A stretch of 64,000 nucleotides of DNA from Pseudomonas cedrina subsp. cedrina (GCF_001983175.1 NZ_MNPW01000011.1:62001-126000), one strand, 5' to 3'. Counted from the first letter of the stretch, positions 31,792-41,348 are shown. Notes: generated by a model from the letters alone, not told the origin. Made by a program: numbers and translations.

Positions 31792-34708
31792 GGCCTGCCC
31801 TCGCGCCAATCAAACGCTCCCGAAACCCGATCAACGGCAACGGCCGGCTGTGCAGATACCCCTGGTACAAATGGCAACCCAGGCCCTGCAGGAAGGCCAG
31901 TTGCTCCAGGGTTTCCACACCTTCGGCAATCACCTCCAGGTTCAGGCTGCGGGCCATGGCCACGATGGCGCGGATGATTTCTGCGTCGTTGGGGTCGTGG
32001 GTGGCGTCACGCACGAAGGATTGGTCAATCTTCAGTGCATCCACCGGCAAACGCTTGAGGTAAGTGAGCGATGAATACCCGGTGCCAAAGTCATCCATCG
32101 CAAAGCTGACGCCGAGTTTTTTCAGGCGGCGCATTTTGCTGATGGTGTCGTCCAGGTTCTGGATCACGATGCCTTCGGTAATTTCCAGTTTCAGCAGGCT
32201 GAACGGCAGTTGGTGTTGCTTGAGGCTGCGTTCCACCCGTTCCACGAAGTCGTTCTGGCGAAACTGCCGGGGGCTGATGTTCACACACAGGCTGAAATTC
32301 AACGGGTCGACCAAGCCTTCCGCGATCAACAGTTCAAAGGCGGCGCAGGCTTCATCGAGGATCCAGGTGCCGACTTCAAGGATCAAGCCGCTGTCTTCAA
32401 GCACCTTGATAAATTCGGACGGCGATTGCGCGCCCAGTTGCGGATGCTGCCAGCGCACCAGGGCCTCGGCGCCGACTATCTTGTCGCCACGTGCATCCAC
32501 TTGCGGCTGGAAGTGCACGCTGAACTCACCACGCGACAGGGCCAGGCGCAGGTCGGTCTCCATGCGCAGGCGTTCGCTGGCGGTTTTCTGCATGCTGTTG
32601 TGGAACATCTGCGTGGTATTGCGCCCTGAGTCCTTGGCGCGGTACAGGGCAATGTCGGCGCGCTTGAGCAAGTCGGCCGGCGTGGAGCCGTGATCGGGAA
32701 TCAGCGCCACACCGATACTCGGCGTAACCTGCAGGCGGTGACCATCGAGAAACATCGGCTCCGAAAGCAGCTCGCGCAGGGTATCGGCCAGTCCCTGCAC
32801 CTGGCGGCTGACCGCCATGCGCGAGCCCTCCAGACCACTGAGCAGCACCACGAATTCATCGCCGCCCAGGCGTGCGACGGTGTCTTCCATGCGCACACTG
32901 GCTTCCAGGCGGGCGGTGACGATCTTCAGCACCGTGTCGCCCACCGGGTGCCCGAGGGAATCGTTGATGTGCTTGAAGTGATCAAGGTCAAGGAACAGCA
33001 GCGCGCCGCGCAGGTTGTGACGCTTGAGCAGGGCGATCTGCTGGCTCAGGCGGTCCATCAGCAAGGCGCGATTGGGCAGGTTGGTCAGCGGGTCGTGGTA
33101 GGCCAGGTGGCGGATCTGCGCCTGGGCATTTTTCAGCAGGCTCACGTCCCGCGCGGTCAGCAGCAGGCACGGGGTTTCATTGAGGGTGATGGGCTCCACC
33201 GAAACTTCCACCGCCAGCAACTCGCCGCGCTTGTTATGCCAGAGCATTTCCAGGTGGTTGATACGGCCTTTGATCTGCAATTGGGCCAATAAGGCGGCGC
33301 GTTGGTTTTCATCGGCCCAGATGCCGATCTGGTAAAAGGTCAGGCCAATGGCTTCCTCGGCGCGGTAGCCGGTCAGGCGGCAAAAGCCGTCGTTGACCTC
33401 CACATAACGGCCGGTGTCGCGCTCGGTAATGGAAATCGCGTCGGGGCTGGAATGGAAGGCCTTGGCGAATTTCTCTTCGCTGGCCTTCAGGGCAGCTTCC
33501 GAGCGTTGTTGCTGGGTGATGTCCCGCAGCGTGGTGACAATGCACGGCTGGTCGCCGACCTTGATCAGGCGGCTGGAGATCACACAGGTAAGGCTCTGGC
33601 CGTCCTTGTGGCGCACCACAAGCGCCACATTGCTCAACGCCTGCTCGCGGATGACCCGCTCGATCCGCTGCAGGCGCTTGCTCGACTCGTCCCACAGGCC
33701 GATCTGCTCGGCGCTTTTGCCGATCACCTCGGCGGCTGTCCAGCCAAAGGTCTGGGTAAAGGCGGGGTTGATCTCGATAAACGCGCCGTCGTCCAGGCAG
33801 GTCACACAGATCGGGTCGGGGCTGGCCTGGAACAGGCTGGCGAATTTCTCTTCGGAGGCGATCAGGCGCTGTTCGCGCTCCACCTGGTCGGTGATGTCCA
33901 GCAGGGTGCCGGCCATGCGCAGCGGTGCGCCGCGTTCATCGCGGTACAGGCGCGCACGGCTTTCGAGGTAGCGCGAACTGCCGTCATCCATGGGCACGCG
34001 ATAAGTCAGCTGGTAGCTGCCGGCCGGGCCCTCGCGCAGGGTGCGGTAGGCGTTGCGCATGTTCTCGCGCTCTTCGTCGGGCATGCCTTCGAAAAATGCC
34101 TCGAAGGATTCATGGAACGGTTCCGGCGGCAGGCCATGCAGCTGGGCGGCGCGTGCCGAGCCATAGAGCATGCCGGTGGGGATATGCCAGTCCCAGGTGC
34201 CCAGTTGCGCCGAATCCAGGGCCAGGTCGAGGCGCTCCTGACTGTCCTTGAGCGCCTGCTCGGCGTTCTTGCGCTGGGTGATTTCGCGGATCACGCCAAT
34301 CATTCGGCGCCGGCCGGACTTGTCGGGCGCCAGGCTGCCGCTGATCTCCAGCCAGTGCTGGGTGCCATCGGGCCAGGCAATGCGGTGGTGCATGGCGTGC
34401 TCGGTCGGCTCGCCCGCCAGCACCGCGTGAAACGCCCGCACCACCCTGGCGCGGTCCCCCGGCGCCAGCAGGTCGAGGTAGTCCAGGTCCTTGGGCAACG
34501 GCTGGTGCGGGTCGAAGCCGAACAGCGCCTGGGTGCCCCGTGACCAACTGATCCGGCCGGTGTCGATTTCCCAGCACCATGCGCCCAGCCGCGCAGCATT
34601 GAGCGCGGCCAGCAATTGCGGGGCACTTTCCCAGCTTTGTTCCGCCTCTTGAGGGTCCAGGGCGTAAATACGTGGCAGGGGCGGTACGGAATCGACGGGG
34701 TTGGGCAT
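31778..34708 (-). CDS. Multi-PAS diguanylate cyclase/phosphodiesterase (PAS x4 - GGDEF - EAL)
   Basis: A cyclic-di-GMP enzyme of 976 residues with no membrane segment. Four PAS/PAC sensor units occupy roughly residues 35-530 (for example SPDPICVTCLDDGAFIEINP and SPDAISITERDTGRYVEVND). The cyclase motif is intact (ARLGGDEFVVLL, near 617), as is the phosphodiesterase motif (GAEALVRWQHPQ, near 744) with DDFGTGYSSLTYLKRLPVD. Both activities are therefore possible. The start is ATG 34708; a GTG six bases upstream is an alternative. The C-terminal tail (GARAGPTPI) overlaps the end of the convergent effector-like gene and may have been altered where that segment joins. Confidence 0.9.
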   Translation of the reverse strand: MPNPVDSVPPLPRIYALDPQEAEQSWESAPQLLAALNAARLGAWCWEIDTGRISWSRGTQALFGFDPHQPLPKDLDYLDLLAPGDRARVVRAFHAVLAGEPTEHAMHHRIAWPDGTQHWLEISGSLAPDKSGRRRMIGVIREITQRKNAEQALKDSQERLDLALDSAQLGTWDWHIPTGMLYGSARAAQLHGLPPEPFHESFEAFFEGMPDEERENMRNAYRTLREGPAGSYQLTYRVPMDDGSSRYLESRARLYRDERGAPLRMAGTLLDITDQVEREQRLIASEEKFASLFQASPDPICVTCLDDGAFIEINPAFTQTFGWTAAEVIGKSAEQIGLWDESSKRLQRIERVIREQALSNVALVVRHKDGQSLTCVISSRLIKVGDQPCIVTTLRDITQQQRSEAALKASEEKFAKAFHSSPDAISITERDTGRYVEVNDGFCRLTGYRAEEAIGLTFYQIGIWADENQRAALLAQLQIKGRINHLEMLWHNKRGELLAVEVSVEPITLNETPCLLLTARDVSLLKNAQAQIRHLAYHDPLTNLPNRALLMDRLSQQIALLKRHNLRGALLFLDLDHFKHINDSLGHPVGDTVLKIVTARLEASVRMEDTVARLGGDEFVVLLSGLEGSRMAVSRQVQGLADTLRELLSEPMFLDGHRLQVTPSIGVALIPDHGSTPADLLKRADIALYRAKDSGRNTTQMFHNSMQKTASERLRMETDLRLALSRGEFSVHFQPQVDARGDKIVGAEALVRWQHPQLGAQSPSEFIKVLEDSGLILEVGTWILDEACAAFELLIAEGLVDPLNFSLCVNISPRQFRQNDFVERVERSLKQHQLPFSLLKLEITEGIVIQNLDDTISKMRRLKKLGVSFAMDDFGTGYSSLTYLKRLPVDALKIDQSFVRDATHDPNDAEIIRAIVAMARSLNLEVIAEGVETLEQLAFLQGLGCHLYQGYLHSRPLPLIGFRERLIGARAGPTPI

Positions 34709-34774
34709 TATCACAGGGCCTTGGCTCGATGGGCGTTCGGCGCGGCTTTAATCAGGCCTTGAGGCCGCACGGTG

Positions 34775-35665
34775 TCATGCCGGTATCCGTGGCAGATCGA
34801 CCTGTGCATCCAATAGGCTCATGAAAGCCCGCGCAGCGTTCGACAGCGTCCTTTCGGTGTGCACGATATAGCCTAGCTGGCGACTGAGCTGTATGCCCGG
34901 CAAAGCGATGCTTGCCACCTGATCATCGAGCATGGTGCGCGGCAATACGCTCCAGGCCAGGCCGATGGACACCATCATCTTGATGGTTTCCAGGTAGTTG
35001 GTGCTCATTGCAATGTTCGGGGTGAGGCCTTGGGCCTCGAACAGCCGGCGGACGATATGGTGGGTAAAGGTGTTGCCGCCGGGGAAAACCGCCGGGTGCC
35101 CGGCAATATCGGCCAGGCTGATATTGCCATTGCTGATCAGGCTGTGCTCCGGCGCCACCACGAAATCCAGCGGGTCGTCCCACACCGGGGTGGCGCGCAC
35201 AAGGTGGTGAGGATCCGGCGCGAGGGTGATGACTGCCACTTCGGCACGGCCATGGAGGATTTCTTCGTAGGCCACTTCTGAATCGAGGAACTGGATATCC
35301 AGCGCCACGTTCGGGTATTGCCGGGTAAAGGTACGCAGCACCGGCGGCAGGCGGTGCAGGCCGATGTGGTGGCTGGTGGCCAGAGTGAGACGCCCGCTGA
35401 CTTCACCGGTGAGATTGGTGAGGGCCCGGCGCGTATCGTCCAGCACGTTGAGGATCTGATAAGCCCGCGGCAGCAGGGCCCGTCCGGCTTCGGTCAAGCC
35501 GACTTCACGACCCAGGCGGTCGAACAATCGCACCTTCAATTGTTGTTCCAGGCCGGCAATGCGCTTGCTGATGGCGGGCTGGGTCAAGTGCAGGCGCTCG
35601 CCGGCGCCAGAGAAGCTGCCGGTCTCGGCGATGGCGATAAAAGCATTGAGGTTGGCCAAGTCCAT
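34775..35665 (-). CDS. LysR-family regulator divergent from leuC
   Basis: A 296-residue LysR protein. The winged helix is LNAFIAIAETGSFSGAGERL and QPAISKRIAGLEQQLKVRLF; the effector domain contains RLTLATSHHIGLHRLPPVLR. I chose ATG 35665 (MDLANLNAF); the frame opens 30 bases earlier without a better site. A LysR gene divergent from leuC is a conserved Pseudomonas arrangement. The 147-base spacer includes an AT-rich tract (ATAAAAAATATGAATTTGAG region, 35690-35720) suitable for both promoters. Confidence 0.9.
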   Translation of the reverse strand: MDLANLNAFIAIAETGSFSGAGERLHLTQPAISKRIAGLEQQLKVRLFDRLGREVGLTEAGRALLPRAYQILNVLDDTRRALTNLTGEVSGRLTLATSHHIGLHRLPPVLRTFTRQYPNVALDIQFLDSEVAYEEILHGRAEVAVITLAPDPHHLVRATPVWDDPLDFVVAPEHSLISNGNISLADIAGHPAVFPGGNTFTHHIVRRLFEAQGLTPNIAMSTNYLETIKMMVSIGLAWSVLPRTMLDDQVASIALPGIQLSRQLGYIVHTERTLSNAARAFMSLLDAQVDLPRIPA

Positions 35666-35812
35666 TGATGTATTCCAGTTGGTAATCCAAAGCATAAAAA
35701 ATATGAATTTGAGTTATTTAATGTAGCGCCATACCATCAGCCTCACAAGCCAAAGGGTTATTGAATGTTTCAAGGCCCGGGGCATAGAAAGACCTGTGAT
35801 GAGGACCAACTG

Positions 35813-37231
35813 ATGGCCGGCAAAACGCTTTACGACAAGCTTTGGGATTCCCATGAAGTGAAACGGCGCGACGATGGCTCGTCGCTGATCTATATCGACC
35901 GTCACATCATCCATGAAGTGACCTCGCCCCAAGCGTTCGAAGGCCTGCGGCTGGCCGGGCGCAAGCCTTGGCGCGTCGACTCCATCATCGCCACCCCGGA
36001 CCACAACGTGCCGACCACCCCGGAGCGCAAGGGCGGCATCGACGCCATCGCCGACACCGTGTCGCGTCTGCAGGTGCAAACCCTTGACGATTATTGTGAC
36101 GAATACGGCATCACCGAATTCAAGATGAATGACGTGCGCCAGGGCATCGTCCATGTGATCGGCCCGGAGCAGGGCGCCACCTTGCCGGGCATGACCGTGG
36201 TCTGCGGCGACTCCCACACGTCTACCCATGGTGCGTTCGGCGCCCTGGCCCACGGCATCGGCACTTCCGAGGTGGAGCATGTGTTCGCCACCCAGTGTCT
36301 GGTGGCCAAGAAAATGAAGAACATGCTGGTGCGCGTTGAAGGCAAGCTGCCGTTTGGCGTGACCGCCAAGGACATCGTCCTCGCCGTGATTGGCAAGATC
36401 GGCACCGCCGGCGGTAACGGCCATGCCATCGAATTCGCCGGCAGCGCCATTCGCGACCTGTCCATCGAAGGCCGCATGACCATCTGCAACATGTCCATCG
36501 AAGCCGGTGCCCGCGTGGGCATGGTGGCAGCGGACGAAAAGACGGTTGAATACGTCAAGGGCCGCCCTTTCGCACCCGCAGGCGCCGATTGGGATGCCGC
36601 GGTAGAAGCCTGGAAAGACCTGGTCTCCGACGCCGACGCGGTGTTCGACACCGTGGTCGAACTCGACGCTGCCCAGATCAAGCCGCAAGTCAGCTGGGGC
36701 ACGTCGCCGGAAATGGTGTTGGCCGTCGACCAGAACGTGCCGGACCCGGCCCAGGAAACCGACCTGGTCAAGCGCGGTTCCATCGAGCGCGCCCTGAAGT
36801 ACATGGGCTTGAAAGCCAACCAGGCCATCACCGATATCCAGTTGGATCGCGTGTTCATCGGCTCCTGCACCAACTCGCGGATCGAAGACCTGCGCGCCGC
36901 GGCGGTGATCGCCAAGGGCCGCAAGGTGGCGTCGACCATCAAGCAAGCCATCGTGGTGCCGGGTTCGGGACTGGTCAAGGCGCAAGCCGAAGCGGAAGGC
37001 CTGGACAAGATCTTCCTTGAAGCCGGTTTCGAATGGCGTGAGCCAGGCTGCTCGATGTGCCTGGCGATGAACCCGGACCGTTTGGAGAGCGGCGAGCACT
37101 GCGCGTCCACTTCCAACCGTAACTTCGAAGGGCGTCAGGGCGCCGGCGGGCGTACCCACCTGGTCAGCCCGGCCATGGCCGCGGCGGCTGCCGTCAACGG
37201 TCGTTTCATCGACGTTCGCGAATTGATCTGA
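35813..37231 (+). CDS. leuC: 3-isopropylmalate dehydratase large subunit
   Basis: Aconitase-family subunit of 472 residues; with LeuD it isomerises 2- to 3-isopropylmalate in leucine synthesis. The [4Fe-4S] ligands are in FIGSCTNSRIEDLRAAA and GCSMCLAMNPDRLESGE; CGDSHTSTHGAFGALAHGIG is also diagnostic. The start MAGKTLYDKLWDSHEV at 35813 is the family start. leuD follows after 10 bases. Confidence 0.97.
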   Translation: MAGKTLYDKLWDSHEVKRRDDGSSLIYIDRHIIHEVTSPQAFEGLRLAGRKPWRVDSIIATPDHNVPTTPERKGGIDAIADTVSRLQVQTLDDYCDEYGITEFKMNDVRQGIVHVIGPEQGATLPGMTVVCGDSHTSTHGAFGALAHGIGTSEVEHVFATQCLVAKKMKNMLVRVEGKLPFGVTAKDIVLAVIGKIGTAGGNGHAIEFAGSAIRDLSIEGRMTICNMSIEAGARVGMVAADEKTVEYVKGRPFAPAGADWDAAVEAWKDLVSDADAVFDTVVELDAAQIKPQVSWGTSPEMVLAVDQNVPDPAQETDLVKRGSIERALKYMGLKANQAITDIQLDRVFIGSCTNSRIEDLRAAAVIAKGRKVASTIKQAIVVPGSGLVKAQAEAEGLDKIFLEAGFEWREPGCSMCLAMNPDRLESGEHCASTSNRNFEGRQGAGGRTHLVSPAMAAAAAVNGRFIDVRELI

Positions 37232-37241
37232 GGAATACCCG

Positions 37242-37886
37242 ATGCGTGCTTTTACACAACACACAGGTTTGGTTGCGCCGTTGGACCGTGCCAACGTGGA
37301 CACCGACCAGATCATCCCCAAGCAGTTCTTGAAGTCGATCAAGCGCACCGGTTTCGGCCCGAACCTGTTCGACGAATGGCGCTACCTGGACGTGGGCTAT
37401 GCCTACCAGGACAACTCCAAGCGCCCGCTGAACAAGGATTTCGTGCTCAATGCCGAGCGTTACCAGGGCGCGAGCGTGTTGCTGGCCCGGGAAAACTTCG
37501 GCTGCGGTTCCAGCCGTGAACACGCGCCGTGGGCCCTGGAAGAATATGGCTTTCGCAGCATCATCGCGCCGAGCTATGCCGACATCTTCTTCAACAACAG
37601 TTTCAAGAACGGCTTGTTGCCGATCATCTTGACTGACGAAGAAGTCGAGGAGCTGTTCAAGCAGGTGGAAGCCGAGGTTGGCTATCAACTGACCGTGGAT
37701 TTGGCCGCGCAAACCGTGACCCGACCGGATGGCAAGGTGTATCACTTCGAGCTGGACGCTTTCCGTAAGCACTGCCTGATCAACGGCCTGGACGATATCG
37801 GCCTGACCTTGCAGGACGGCGATGCGATTGCGGCGTTTGAGGCCAAACACCGGGCGAGCCAGCCTTGGTTGTTTCGTGATGCCTGA
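37242..37886 (+). CDS. leuD: 3-isopropylmalate dehydratase small subunit
   Basis: Swivel-domain partner of LeuC, 214 residues, normal length. MRAFTQHTGLVAPLDRANVD and NFGCGSSREHAPWALEEYGF are diagnostic. TGAGGAA lies before the ATG. It is followed by a REP doublet and then a methyltransferase gene before leuB. Confidence 0.97.
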   Translation: MRAFTQHTGLVAPLDRANVDTDQIIPKQFLKSIKRTGFGPNLFDEWRYLDVGYAYQDNSKRPLNKDFVLNAERYQGASVLLARENFGCGSSREHAPWALEEYGFRSIIAPSYADIFFNNSFKNGLLPIILTDEEVEELFKQVEAEVGYQLTVDLAAQTVTRPDGKVYHFELDAFRKHCLINGLDDIGLTLQDGDAIAAFEAKHRASQPWLFRDA

Positions 37887-37908
37887 TTGGCGGTAACCGT
37901 GCGGGCCC

Positions 37909-37993
37909 CATCGCGGGCAAGCCCGGCTCCCACATTGATCGGTGTTCTCCTGAACAACTCGGTCAACTGTGGGAGCTGGCTTGCCTGCGATAG
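37909..37993. repeat. REP doublet, hybrid arms, between leuD and the methyltransferase
   Basis: The left arm CATCGCGGGCAAGCCCGGCTCCCACA and right arm TGTGGGAGCTGGCTTGCCTGCGAT (25 bases in total each, differing at a few positions) are inverted. The left arm has GGGC and CGG where the right has AGGC and CAG, a mix of two repeat subfamilies. Confidence 0.75.
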
Positions 37994-38032
37994 CGGCAGT
38001 ACAACCACCCCAAAACCTAAGGAAAAGCCACC

Positions 38033-38797
38033 ATGACCACCACCGCCCACACCCAAGTCGTGCAAAAACAATTCGGCGAGCAGGCCGCGGCCTACCTGAG
38101 CAGTGCCGTGCACGCCCAGGGCACCGAATTCGCGCTGCTCCAGGCCGAACTGGCCGGGCAGGGCAGCGCACGACTGCTGGACCTGGGCTGCGGCGCCGGT
38201 CATGTGAGTTTCCATGTGGCGCCGTTGGTGAAAGAGGTGGTGGCCTACGACCTGTCCCAGCAGATGCTCGACGTGGTGGCCGCCGCTGCGCAAGATCGCG
38301 GTTTCACCAATATCAGCACCGTAAACGGCGCCGCCGAACGCCTGCCGTTCGCCGACGGCGAATTCGACTTCGTGTTCAGCCGCTATTCAGCCCACCACTG
38401 GAGCGATCTCGGCCTGGCCCTGCGCGAGGTGCGGCGGGTGCTCAAGCCGGGTGGCGTGGCGGCGTTCGTCGACGTCTTGTCACCGGGCAGCCCGCTGTTG
38501 GACACTTACCTGCAAACGGTCGAAGTGCTGCGCGACACCAGCCACGTGCGCGATTACTCCGCCGCCGAGTGGATGCGCCAGCTCAGCGACGCCGGCTTGC
38601 ACCTGCGCAACAGCAGCCGCCAGCGCCTGCGCCTGGAATACACCTCGTGGGTCGAACGCATGCGCACGCCAGAGGTATTGCGCGCTGCCATCCTTGAGCT
38701 GCAAAGGGCGATGGGTCAGGAAGTGCGCGATTACTACGAAATCCAGGCCGACGGCACCTTCAGCACCGATGTGCTGGTGGCCTTCGCCGAACGCTGA
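38033..38797 (+). CDS. Class I SAM-dependent methyltransferase within the leu cluster
   Basis: A 254-residue methyltransferase of the UbiE/Methyltransf_11 type. SAM-binding motif I is ARLLDLGCGAGHVSFHVAP near residues 45-60, motif II GAAERLPFADGEFDFVFSRY, then LREVRRVLKPGGVAAFVDV. The substrate is unknown. It sits between leuD and leuB in the same direction, a position conserved in Pseudomonas, which may indicate a link to branched-chain or 2-oxo-acid metabolism or simply a stable hitchhiker. Confidence 0.9.
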   Translation: MTTTAHTQVVQKQFGEQAAAYLSSAVHAQGTEFALLQAELAGQGSARLLDLGCGAGHVSFHVAPLVKEVVAYDLSQQMLDVVAAAAQDRGFTNISTVNGAAERLPFADGEFDFVFSRYSAHHWSDLGLALREVRRVLKPGGVAAFVDVLSPGSPLLDTYLQTVEVLRDTSHVRDYSAAEWMRQLSDAGLHLRNSSRQRLRLEYTSWVERMRTPEVLRAAILELQRAMGQEVRDYYEIQADGTFSTDVLVAFAER

Positions 38798-38808
38798 TTG
38801 AATTTTTC

Positions 38809-38830
38809 CGACCTGCCCGCGGGCAGGTCG
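38809..38830. terminator. 22-base perfect palindrome between methyltransferase and leuB
   Basis: CGACCTGCCCG-CGGGCAGGTCG, 12 bases after the methyltransferase stop and about 20 bases before the leuB ATG. No T-run follows, so it may be a processing or attenuation hairpin rather than a strong terminator. Confidence 0.6.
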
Positions 38831-38850
38831 CTCGATGAAATGAGGAACCC

Positions 38851-39933
38851 ATGAGCAAGCAGATTCTGATTCTCCCTGGCGACGGTATTGGTCCTGAAAT
38901 CATGGCCGAAGCGGTCAAGGTGCTGGAACTCGCCAACAGCAAGTACAGCCTGGGCTTCGAGCTGAGCCATGACGTGATCGGCGGCGCGGCCATCGACAAG
39001 CATGGCGTGCCGCTGGCCGACGAAACCCTGGACCGCGCCCGCGCCGCCGACGCCGTGCTGCTCGGCGCCGTGGGCGGGCCGAAGTGGGACAAGATCGACC
39101 GTGACATCCGCCCCGAGCGCGGCCTGCTGAAGATCCGCGCGCAACTGGGCCTGTTCGGCAACCTGCGCCCGGCCATCCTCTACCCGCAACTGGCCGACGC
39201 CTCGAGCCTCAAGCCGGAAGTCGTGGCAGGGCTGGATATCCTGATCGTGCGTGAGCTGACCGGTGGTATCTACTTCGGCTCGCCACGCGGTGTGCGGGAG
39301 TTGGAAAATGGCGAGCGCCAGGCCTACGACACCCTGCCTTACAGCGAGAGCGAAATCCGCCGGATCGCCCGTGTCGGTTTCGACATGGCGCGCGTGCGGG
39401 GCAAGAAAATCTGCTCGGTGGACAAAGCCAACGTGTTGGCCTCCAGCCAACTGTGGCGTGAAATCGTCGAAGAAGTGGCCAAGGACTACCCGGACGTCGA
39501 ACTGAGCCACATGTACGTTGACAACGCCGCCATGCAACTGGTGCGCGCACCGAAGCAGTTCGACGTGATCGTCACCGACAACCTGTTCGGCGACATCCTG
39601 TCCGACCAGGCCTCGATGCTGACCGGCTCCATCGGCATGCTGCCGTCGGCGTCGCTGGACACCCACAACAAGGGCATGTACGAGCCTTGCCACGGCTCGG
39701 CGCCGGACATTGCGGGGCAGGGTATTGCCAACCCGCTGGCGACCATTTTGTCGGTGTCGATGATGCTGCGTTACAGCTTCAACCTGGCGGATGCGGCGGA
39801 CGCGATCGAGAAAGCCGTAAGCCTGGTGCTCGATCAGGGCTTGCGCACCGGCGACATCTGGTCGCAGGGTTGCACCAAAGTCGGTACGCAAGAAATGGGC
39901 GACGCAGTAGTCGCCGCGCTGCGGAATCTGTAA
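38851..39933 (+). CDS. leuB: 3-isopropylmalate dehydrogenase
   Basis: NAD-dependent decarboxylating dehydrogenase of 360 residues, third step of leucine synthesis. MSKQILILPGDGIGPEIMAE, RELTGGIYFGSPRGV, TDNLFGDILSDQASMLTGSI and EPCHGSAPDIAGQGIANPLA are the family signatures. TGAGGAA precedes the ATG. A terminator-like hairpin separates it from asd. Confidence 0.97.
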   Translation: MSKQILILPGDGIGPEIMAEAVKVLELANSKYSLGFELSHDVIGGAAIDKHGVPLADETLDRARAADAVLLGAVGGPKWDKIDRDIRPERGLLKIRAQLGLFGNLRPAILYPQLADASSLKPEVVAGLDILIVRELTGGIYFGSPRGVRELENGERQAYDTLPYSESEIRRIARVGFDMARVRGKKICSVDKANVLASSQLWREIVEEVAKDYPDVELSHMYVDNAAMQLVRAPKQFDVIVTDNLFGDILSDQASMLTGSIGMLPSASLDTHNKGMYEPCHGSAPDIAGQGIANPLATILSVSMMLRYSFNLADAADAIEKAVSLVLDQGLRTGDIWSQGCTKVGTQEMGDAVVAALRNL

Positions 39934-39939
39934 TCTCTC

Positions 39940-39980
39940 GGGCCCGCTTGCAGTTGTTGCTGCAAGGCGGCCCACTTTTT
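39940..39980 (+). terminator. Rho-independent terminator after leuB
   Basis: GGGCC..CTTGCAG-TTGTTG-CTGCAAG..GGCCC followed by ACTTTTT, starting seven bases after the leuB stop. Confidence 0.75.
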
Positions 39981-39997
39981 AACAAGGTGTAGTTGCG

Positions 39998-41110
39998 ATG
40001 AAACGTGTAGGTCTGATCGGTTGGCGCGGTATGGTCGGTTCCGTGCTCATGCAGCGGATGCTGGAAGAGCAGGATTTCGATCTTATTGAGCCGGTGTTTT
40101 TCACCACCTCGAACGTGGGTGGTCAAGGCCCGTCCGTGGGCAAGGACATTGCCCCGCTCAAGGACGCCTACAGCATCGATGAGCTCAAAACCCTCGACGT
40201 GATTGTGACCTGTCAGGGTGGCGACTACACCAGCGAAGTCTTCCCCAAGCTGCGCGAAGCCGGCTGGCAGGGTTACTGGATCGACGCCGCATCGAGCCTG
40301 CGCATGCAGGACGATGCGGTGATCATCCTCGACCCGGTCAACCGCAAGGTCATCGACCAGCAACTGGACGCCGGTACCAAGAACTACGTCGGCGGCAACT
40401 GCACTGTCAGCCTGATGCTGATGGGCCTGGGCGGCTTGTTCGAAGCCGGCCTGGTCGAATGGATGAGCGCCATGACCTATCAGGCGGCCTCCGGTGCCGG
40501 CGCGCAGAACATGCGCGAGCTGATCAAGCAGATGGGCGCGACTCACGCGGCCGTTGCCGATCAACTGGCCGACCCCGCCAGCGCGATCCTCGACATCGAC
40601 CGCCGCGTGGCCGAAGCCATGCGCAGCGATGCCTACCCGACCGAAAACTTCGGTGTGCCGCTGGCCGGCAGCCTGATCCCGTGGATCGACAAAGAGCTGC
40701 CCAATGGCCAGAGCCGCGAAGAATGGAAGGCCCAGGCCGAGACCAACAAGATTCTTGGTCGTTTCAAGAGCCCGATCCCGGTGGACGGCATCTGCGTGCG
40801 TATCGGCGCGATGCGCTGCCACAGCCAGGCGCTGACCATCAAGCTGAACAAAGACGTGCCGATCGCCGATATCGAAGGGCTGATCAGCCAGCACAACCCG
40901 TGGGTCAAGCTGGTGCCGAACAACCGCGATATCAGCATGCAGGAGCTGAGTCCGACCAAGGTCACCGGCACCCTGAATGTACCGGTGGGCCGTCTGCGCA
41001 AACTGAACATGGGCAGCCAGTTCCTCGGTGCGTTCACGGTTGGTGACCAACTGCTGTGGGGCGCGGCTGAACCGCTGCGTCGCATGCTGCGGATCCTGCT
41101 GGAGCGTTGA
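39998..41110 (+). CDS. asd: Aspartate-semialdehyde dehydrogenase
   Basis: NADPH-dependent enzyme of 370 residues making aspartate semialdehyde for lysine, diaminopimelate, methionine and threonine. VGLIGWRGMVGSVLMQRMLE is the nucleotide site; the catalytic Cys is in GGNCTVSLMLMGLGGL near residue 135, and the catalytic His is in RIGAMRCHSQALTIKL. A terminator follows. A paralogue lacking the Cys lies downstream. Confidence 0.97.
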   Translation: MKRVGLIGWRGMVGSVLMQRMLEEQDFDLIEPVFFTTSNVGGQGPSVGKDIAPLKDAYSIDELKTLDVIVTCQGGDYTSEVFPKLREAGWQGYWIDAASSLRMQDDAVIILDPVNRKVIDQQLDAGTKNYVGGNCTVSLMLMGLGGLFEAGLVEWMSAMTYQAASGAGAQNMRELIKQMGATHAAVADQLADPASAILDIDRRVAEAMRSDAYPTENFGVPLAGSLIPWIDKELPNGQSREEWKAQAETNKILGRFKSPIPVDGICVRIGAMRCHSQALTIKLNKDVPIADIEGLISQHNPWVKLVPNNRDISMQELSPTKVTGTLNVPVGRLRKLNMGSQFLGAFTVGDQLLWGAAEPLRRMLRILLER

Positions 41111-41130
41111 TCGCTTGAGGCAATGGGAGA

Positions 41131-41163
41131 AACCCGCGTACTGGTAACAGGCGCGGGTTTTTT
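41131..41163 (+). terminator. Rho-independent terminator after asd
   Basis: ACCCGCG ... CGCGGGT followed by TTTTTTA, about 20 bases after the asd stop. Confidence 0.85.
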
Positions 41164-41180
41164 ATTGGTCTTTCGGGCCT

Positions 41181-41255
41181 CATCGCAGGCAAGCCAGCTC
41201 CCACATTTGGATTTGTGAACACCGTCCAGTGTGGGAGCTGGCTTGCCTGCGATAG
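41181..41255. repeat. REP doublet, TGTGGGAGCTGGCTTGCCTGCGAT family
   Basis: ATCGCAGGCAAGCCAGCTCC and its perfect inverted partner flank a 27-base centre. It is oriented tail-to-tail (TGTGGGAGC ends inward), the opposite of the copy at 17077. Confidence 0.85.
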
Positions 41256-41348
41256 GGTCATCAGGTACACCGCAAGACCCAGGCCAATTGCCTCACCCCC
41301 AGCCACCCGGTAAAGTGCCGCTCCCCCCGCAATGCCCGAGGCAGCCCC

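Noticed and set aside
35714..37348. A very long open frame on the minus strand opposite leuC (over 500 codons).
   Set aside because: It is a codon-bias shadow of leuC in GC-rich DNA; leuC has complete family motifs, and the antisense product is low-complexity His/Gly/Arg-rich with no domain.
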